Shown: positions 59,413 through 64,000 of the stretch, in pieces | How positions within the stretch are numbered: position 1 is the stretch's first letter | Layout of the letters: every line of letters starts with the position of its first letter | Source: Limnoperna fortunei | Taxonomy: Eukaryota > Mollusca > Bivalvia > Mytilida > Modiolidae | Reading direction: 5' to 3' | Assembly: GCA_944474755.1 (NCBI GenBank) | Contig: OX104112.1 | Location: 57,703,176 to 57,767,175 of the forward strand | DNA length: 64,000 nucleotides | The notes under the pieces: generated by a model | Told to the model about the DNA's origin: nothing | Database searches by the model: none | What the model saw: only the letters and a program-made list of their open reading frames with translations | Program-made: the position numbers and the translations under genes

Positions 59413-61379
59413 CCCTGATAAGTTCAGCTATAATTTCTATACATAGCAAAGTTCTATAATATTAAATCACAGACCTACTCGTGGACTCGATCTTATTAAA
59501 ATTAAATCTGTCACTTGACCCCCCCCCCCCTTTTTTTTTGCTATGCTCACTGCGTACAACGTAGCGACTGTAGCAAAAAGGGAGGAGGAAGTGAAAGATT
59601 CAATTTTAATTAGATTGCCGTGGACAATTTTTTAAGGCCTTAAATTATATTCTGCTCTTTGTTATATTCATTTCTAACGAAATAACGATGTTCGGCCACA
59701 AAAATTACCAAGTTTCTGACCATCTGTAGGTCGTATAGAGAATAGTATTGCGCAATAAGATTGTTCAAAGTATTACTAGTATTGGGAAATGCAATGCTAT
59801 CCTCAGAAATTTCACAAAATTCTAATTCAATAATACACTTCGTATGGTAAAAGATTTCTTTATAAGGAAGACGAGAGCAATTTCAACATGAAAAAAATTG
59901 GGTTTTTTTTCATTAAAGTCATGCATTTTTTTAACCATATCAATCGGTTAATGTAAAATTAAATGATTGCTATAATTTCACTGTGAGACTATGTTATATA
60001 TATTATTTATATTATTATCATAAACAGATATATTACATATCATAATTAACTCCCATCTAGATGTGAATCAGTTCATGCTAAATTCTCGTGAATGCAATTT
60101 ATCACACAGTAAATAGATCCATTTCGGTCGGTTAATTAGGCGTTGGCGTTTATGGTGAAACAACTCATAGTTTATTCTGTATTTGTAAGTTACAGGTTGA
60201 GTTTACGCATAAACATACAAATTAGTTATCTAAATCAATAAATTGTTATACATGTAGATCATATGCTTACACGACCCACAGTACCGGTACCAGTGGCAGA
60301 TCCAAGATTTCTCATAAAAGGAGGGGGGACGGTATGTTCCTCCTATTAAATAGGGGCAAATTTATCATCATGGGCTTATAGACACATTTCACAGATGCTG
60401 CTTCCTAAGGAGTCTTTAAAACTAGGTAGAAAATACACCACTTGGTGTAATAATTGAATACCATTACAAAAAACTACGAAAGTGCCAGACTTGAAATACT
60501 ACAAAATGTTCTATTAATTGTTCGTAGAACTTGTATGTAGATGCTGTATACGCTTGTGTCTTTAGTTTCGACGGTTACAGCTGTCAGCGCACTAAACTTA
60601 TAGGTAGCCGATCTAATCATCTCCTTAGAAAAGTGCGAAGATGGGAGGATTATCTTACCCGGCCTGGTTGAATTATACCAAATTGTTTAACCCTTATAGC
60701 TAAGCCAATTTGAACGTCAGTTTTCCTTTTACGTAGACTTTTAATGATCAACGTGTTTACATGTATTATTTTACATAATATATCTAAATAATCTATTGGA
60801 CAATAGCTAATCACATGACATTGAAATGATTCAAATAAATTGCAAGTTCAGACGCTATATAACCTTGAAAATAACAACGTCTTGAGAATAAACCAAATTA
60901 TTTTAACAGTAAAAACGGCATAAAAAACATTTCTGTCATTTGAAGAGAATAATAAATATCAAAATTCTCACCCCTATATAGTTTAGTTGGATCGAACAAC
61001 CTGAACTGGCGTTGAAAACTGGGTTGATTAGACTTTTTACAAACGTTTTCTATTACGTAAAAATAGGTTGGCGAGCACTAGTTCATTTACGAAAACTCGT
61101 GGCGTCATCTTAAACTAGTCTGCTTTACAACAAACGGTAAAATCCAATGATTCTCAGGCGGCTAATGTTGTTCTCTCGGTTTCCCTGCTATATTGTTCAT
61201 ACGTAAGTATTCGCTAGCTCGTTATCATTGATCATCATTATGCAATCTACTCGGGACAATATTTTTAAATATGATCATTACTATTATTAGTGTCAAGTTG
61301 TTATACTCGAAAACAATGTAATGACTAGCGATATTGAAGCCTTATTTTTCACAGCGTTAAGACAAATAGACAGAAAAGA
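59413..61379. other. Gene-poor stretch with homopolymers
   Basis: C/T-run at about 59519-59539, then an inverted GCTATGCTCACTGCG / CGTAGCGACTGTAGC neighbourhood. Otherwise AT-rich sequence without a supported gene. Confidence 0.4.
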
Positions 61380-61600
61380 GGAAACGTCATATTTCTCTGA
61401 CGTCATTTGGCCTACATTGCTATCACGTGACATATTTTGACGTCTGTTTACCCTTGTATAGATAATGTGTGACGTTTACACAAGTTGGTTGTTGATTGGT
61501 GGATGGATTAAATTATATTTTGCGCATGCTTACGTCGGCAGAGCTCATTTTAAATCACGTGACATTGTGTCGCCATGTTGGAGCTAGTCGATACCATTGT
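61380..61600. promoter_or_regulatory. Promoter-like cluster: CRE, paired CACGTGAC boxes, YY1-like motif
   Basis: A perfect CRE palindrome TGACGTCA at 61399-61406, two copies of ATCACGTGACAT (near 61422 and 61554), GACGT-containing words near 61440 and 61470, and CGCCATGTTGG near 61570. Such motifs cluster at housekeeping-type promoters in animals. Direction and target gene are unknown; the missing first exon of the minus-strand gene is one candidate, a + strand gene beyond the window another. Confidence 0.35.
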
Positions 61601-63412
61601 GAATGGAAACATTCCCGTATACAGGGCAAAAAATGCGTAAAAAATAAAATTCATGAAAAATTTGTAAGTAAAAAATGCTCAAAAAACAGAGCACAATATA
61701 CACAAAAAATCATGACTTGAAATTTAGTTTTTGTATGTCAGAAATTAAATTCGAAATCGAACAACATCGTGCTTGGCGGGTTCTGAACAGGAAGGTGAGG
61801 GTTATATGGGGAAATCCATGACGAAAAGTATATTTTATGTGGAATTTCATGTTTATTTGTTACTCATTTGAGATACTTTTTTATACATACAGATAAAAAT
61901 TGTATTCAAAATCTTGAAAGGGTGTTATTTATGTTGTTTCAAATGGAAAGCTATAATAATTAAACAAGTGTATAATAAGGGGGGTCACTCTCGCCATTTA
62001 ACTAAAATTAATTTAAAACGACAACCATCTAACATTTTTGTGTTGAAAAAATATAAATAAATAAAAAACAAGCAATAATTATATTCCTCAGTATACAATA
62101 TGTTGTGTTACATAAAGGTTTAAAAGTTACTTCCAGTCAAACGTCGTATCTGCCAGAATCTCAATTACACCAGTACTATAGTAGTATTTGTGTATTACTT
62201 TGTATAGCACATCAACATTATTAATAATTTTGCATTGGCACATAAGAATTACTTTGAACTGCTCAGATCAACTGCATACTTATTAAATGTGGATCTGACC
62301 AGTCCATTTAAGCACAAATTCATGTTATTTGTTTTTGGGGGGGGGGGGGGGGGATTTTCCATAACCAGTGGCTAATTGTTACCGTGTGTTCTCTGGCCTA
62401 ATGCATTGACAAGATCCAGGATTCGTAGTATTTTATTATCACAAAAACATATTCAAAGCACGTGATATAACAAAAAAATCACATTTACATAAATGCAAAT
62501 ACAAACGAATGAAAATTACAATTGATCAATTTTGGCAAGTGATCATTAATTTATGAAAAAAAAATGCATATTACAAATGAATATTCAACTTCTATTTCAG
62601 CCCTTATCTATAAAAAACTAGTTACTTAGGTTTAAATGGAAATGTTTATTAATTATAAGTTTATTTCTATAATCATCGTAACGTTGTTGAGATTGTTAAA
62701 TAGTTGAAACACTCAAATCCCAATGAATGCTAACCCCCTAAATATTAAGACAGGGATCCTCACAACGTGTCTAGATGCGTATTGTATGCGTCTTTTCAGA
62801 TCTTGACGCACTTTTTCAACATCTAACGCATCCTAGTACACGTCGGTGTCAGTTGTCAGACAGATACGAATTTCTGTCATGTCAATACCGTCTCCGATGT
62901 GTGATTACATATTCTTACAAAAGGCGATCGATTTTTACCTGTTTCCTCCGATTCTCAGCAGGTAGCAATCACCAGGCGGCAAATATGCTTTAAGATGTTT
63001 ATTAAACAATAAACGTGCAGTGTTGATTGACACTCTTTATGGTTTAAATTAAGCATTGACAATATACTCATTTCAAATTTTAATACATGGTCGGAACCTT
63101 GCAGTTGCACTCCTTACGATTTTTTTTAAAAGTAAGAATTCTTGACCCGTACAAAGATATCTTCAATATGAACATTAATTAGTTATCTAATAAACTTTTA
63201 ATTTTTGAATATATCAATAAGATAATCTGCTATAGACAAGGATCTGAAAAAAGGGGGTGGGTGGGTAATGAGTTGTCTGGAAGAAATATTATGTCAGCAT
63301 CTGCATCCAGGTAAGACAAAAGTCTCTCTTTAATGGGCAAACATCAGCATGTTTCAAGTAATGAGTGCAGTTTAATCATACTCCAAAAGACTTCCAAACT
63401 CAGCTATTACTA
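61601..63412. other. Gene-poor stretch to the right of the promoter-like cluster
   Basis: Contains a G-run near 62337-62353 and short unsupported ORFs. Nothing recognised with confidence. Confidence 0.35.
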
Positions 63413-63860
63413 AGGCCAAAGAAAAAGATATGTGTGTTTCCGGTTACCCGACCCTACCTATTTTTTTGAAGCCAACACTAAAGTTTTTTTTTGCGTTTTT
63501 AACGGAGGTTACTTCAAACCAGAAAACTCCCGGTATTGTTCCGGGTTTTAGTTCTATTTTCATACTTCTGTCCCGACATGGCGGCTAAATGTAAACATAT
63601 TTACGCTTGTAACGATATTGATAGCTCATTTAATGACTGTACAAGTCTAGACTTTTAAAAGCTTTATGGTAAATTCTTGAAACTTACAAGCTTTACACCT
63701 ACAAAGGTATAAAAGATAAAGGTCAAGATTTAAATTACTAAGTTAACCAATACGATTCACGATTCAAAAAAAAAAATTCAAAAAAAATAATAATAATCGA
63801 CCTACCTACCTATTTATAATTCTATGTAACCGGAAACACACATATTTTTTTGTTTGGCCT
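63413..63860. mobile_element. MITE with about 35-bp inverted ends
   Basis: The ends AGGCCAAA...ATATGTGTGTTTCCGGTTAC and GTAACCGGAAACACACATAT...TTTGGCCT match over 35 nt with two mismatches. The target duplication is ambiguous (TA or none). Inside is ACATGGCGGC, a YY1-type word followed by a 25-codon frame of no known product. Confidence 0.8.
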
Positions 63861-64000
63861 AATATAAAATAGCATGGGATAAACATTCTTTACAAGCCAT
63901 ATTATATCTTTTTATGAAAAGACATTTCATGAGTCGGTCATCCAAGAAAACAGATGTATACAGGCATTTAGCTGACTCTGTCGAGCAGGGGTATAAAAAA

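Noticed and set aside
61496..61720. 74-codon open frame as a gene
   Set aside because: No domain, Lys-rich AT-driven tail, and no conserved feature; it overlaps the promoter-like motifs.
62775..62993. 72-codon open frame as a gene
   Set aside because: No recognisable domain or splice context; Arg/Cys-rich composition looks like chance.

Overview
The window looks like AT-rich, intron-rich metazoan DNA, most probably from a bivalve mollusc. The pointers are a ciliary gene with about 50 small exons, several copies of a tRNA-headed SINE, many short inverted-repeat elements, and a DIRS-type retrotransposon. The species is inference; a mytilid mussel would fit, but nothing here proves it.

Region 1 (94-45270, + strand) is the 3' part of HYDIN, the giant ASH-domain protein of the central-pair apparatus of motile cilia. 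I can chain 51 exons with GT/AG borders and matching codon phases into one 3,259-residue reading frame ending at a TAA at 44914-44916. It starts inside the gene, just before the adenylate-kinase-like domain (P-loop GAPMSGKT, split by an intron). It then runs through a charged coiled-coil and Lys-rich linker into a long series of ASH/MSP-like beta-sandwich segments, up to the natural C-terminus. The N-terminal part of the gene lies left of the window.

Region 2 (31030-36355) is a nearly pristine DIRS-like tyrosine-recombinase retrotransposon inside HYDIN intron 38, in the same orientation. It has inverted terminal repeats, an internal complementary region that matches the two ends joined together, a gag-like ORF, an RT/RNase H ORF, and a tyrosine-recombinase ORF that overlaps the RT ORF for about 2 kb. 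The gag and recombinase frames are the same frame, separated by a single TGA.

Region 3 (45271-49920) lies between two convergent genes. It is largely a 3.3-kb foldback element with about 145-bp tandem repeats in its arms, with one SINE inside it and one truncated SINE at its left edge.

Region 4 (49921-51084, - strand) holds the last two coding exons of a KIAA1143 (DUF4604) homologue; its first exon was not found.

Region 5 (51085-64000) is gene-poor. It has a perfect-looking hairpin, a LINE remnant, two non-autonomous hAT-like elements that are second copies of elements found in HYDIN introns, tandem repeats, G/C homopolymer repeats, a promoter-like cluster (CRE plus two CACGTGAC boxes) near 61.4-61.6 kb, and a MITE at 63413-63860.

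The observations most worth checking are the DIRS element (joined-end ICR, single-stop gag/recombinase arrangement), tandemly duplicated splice donors at two HYDIN exons, and paired hAT-like elements with two different target-site lengths (8 and 5 bp).
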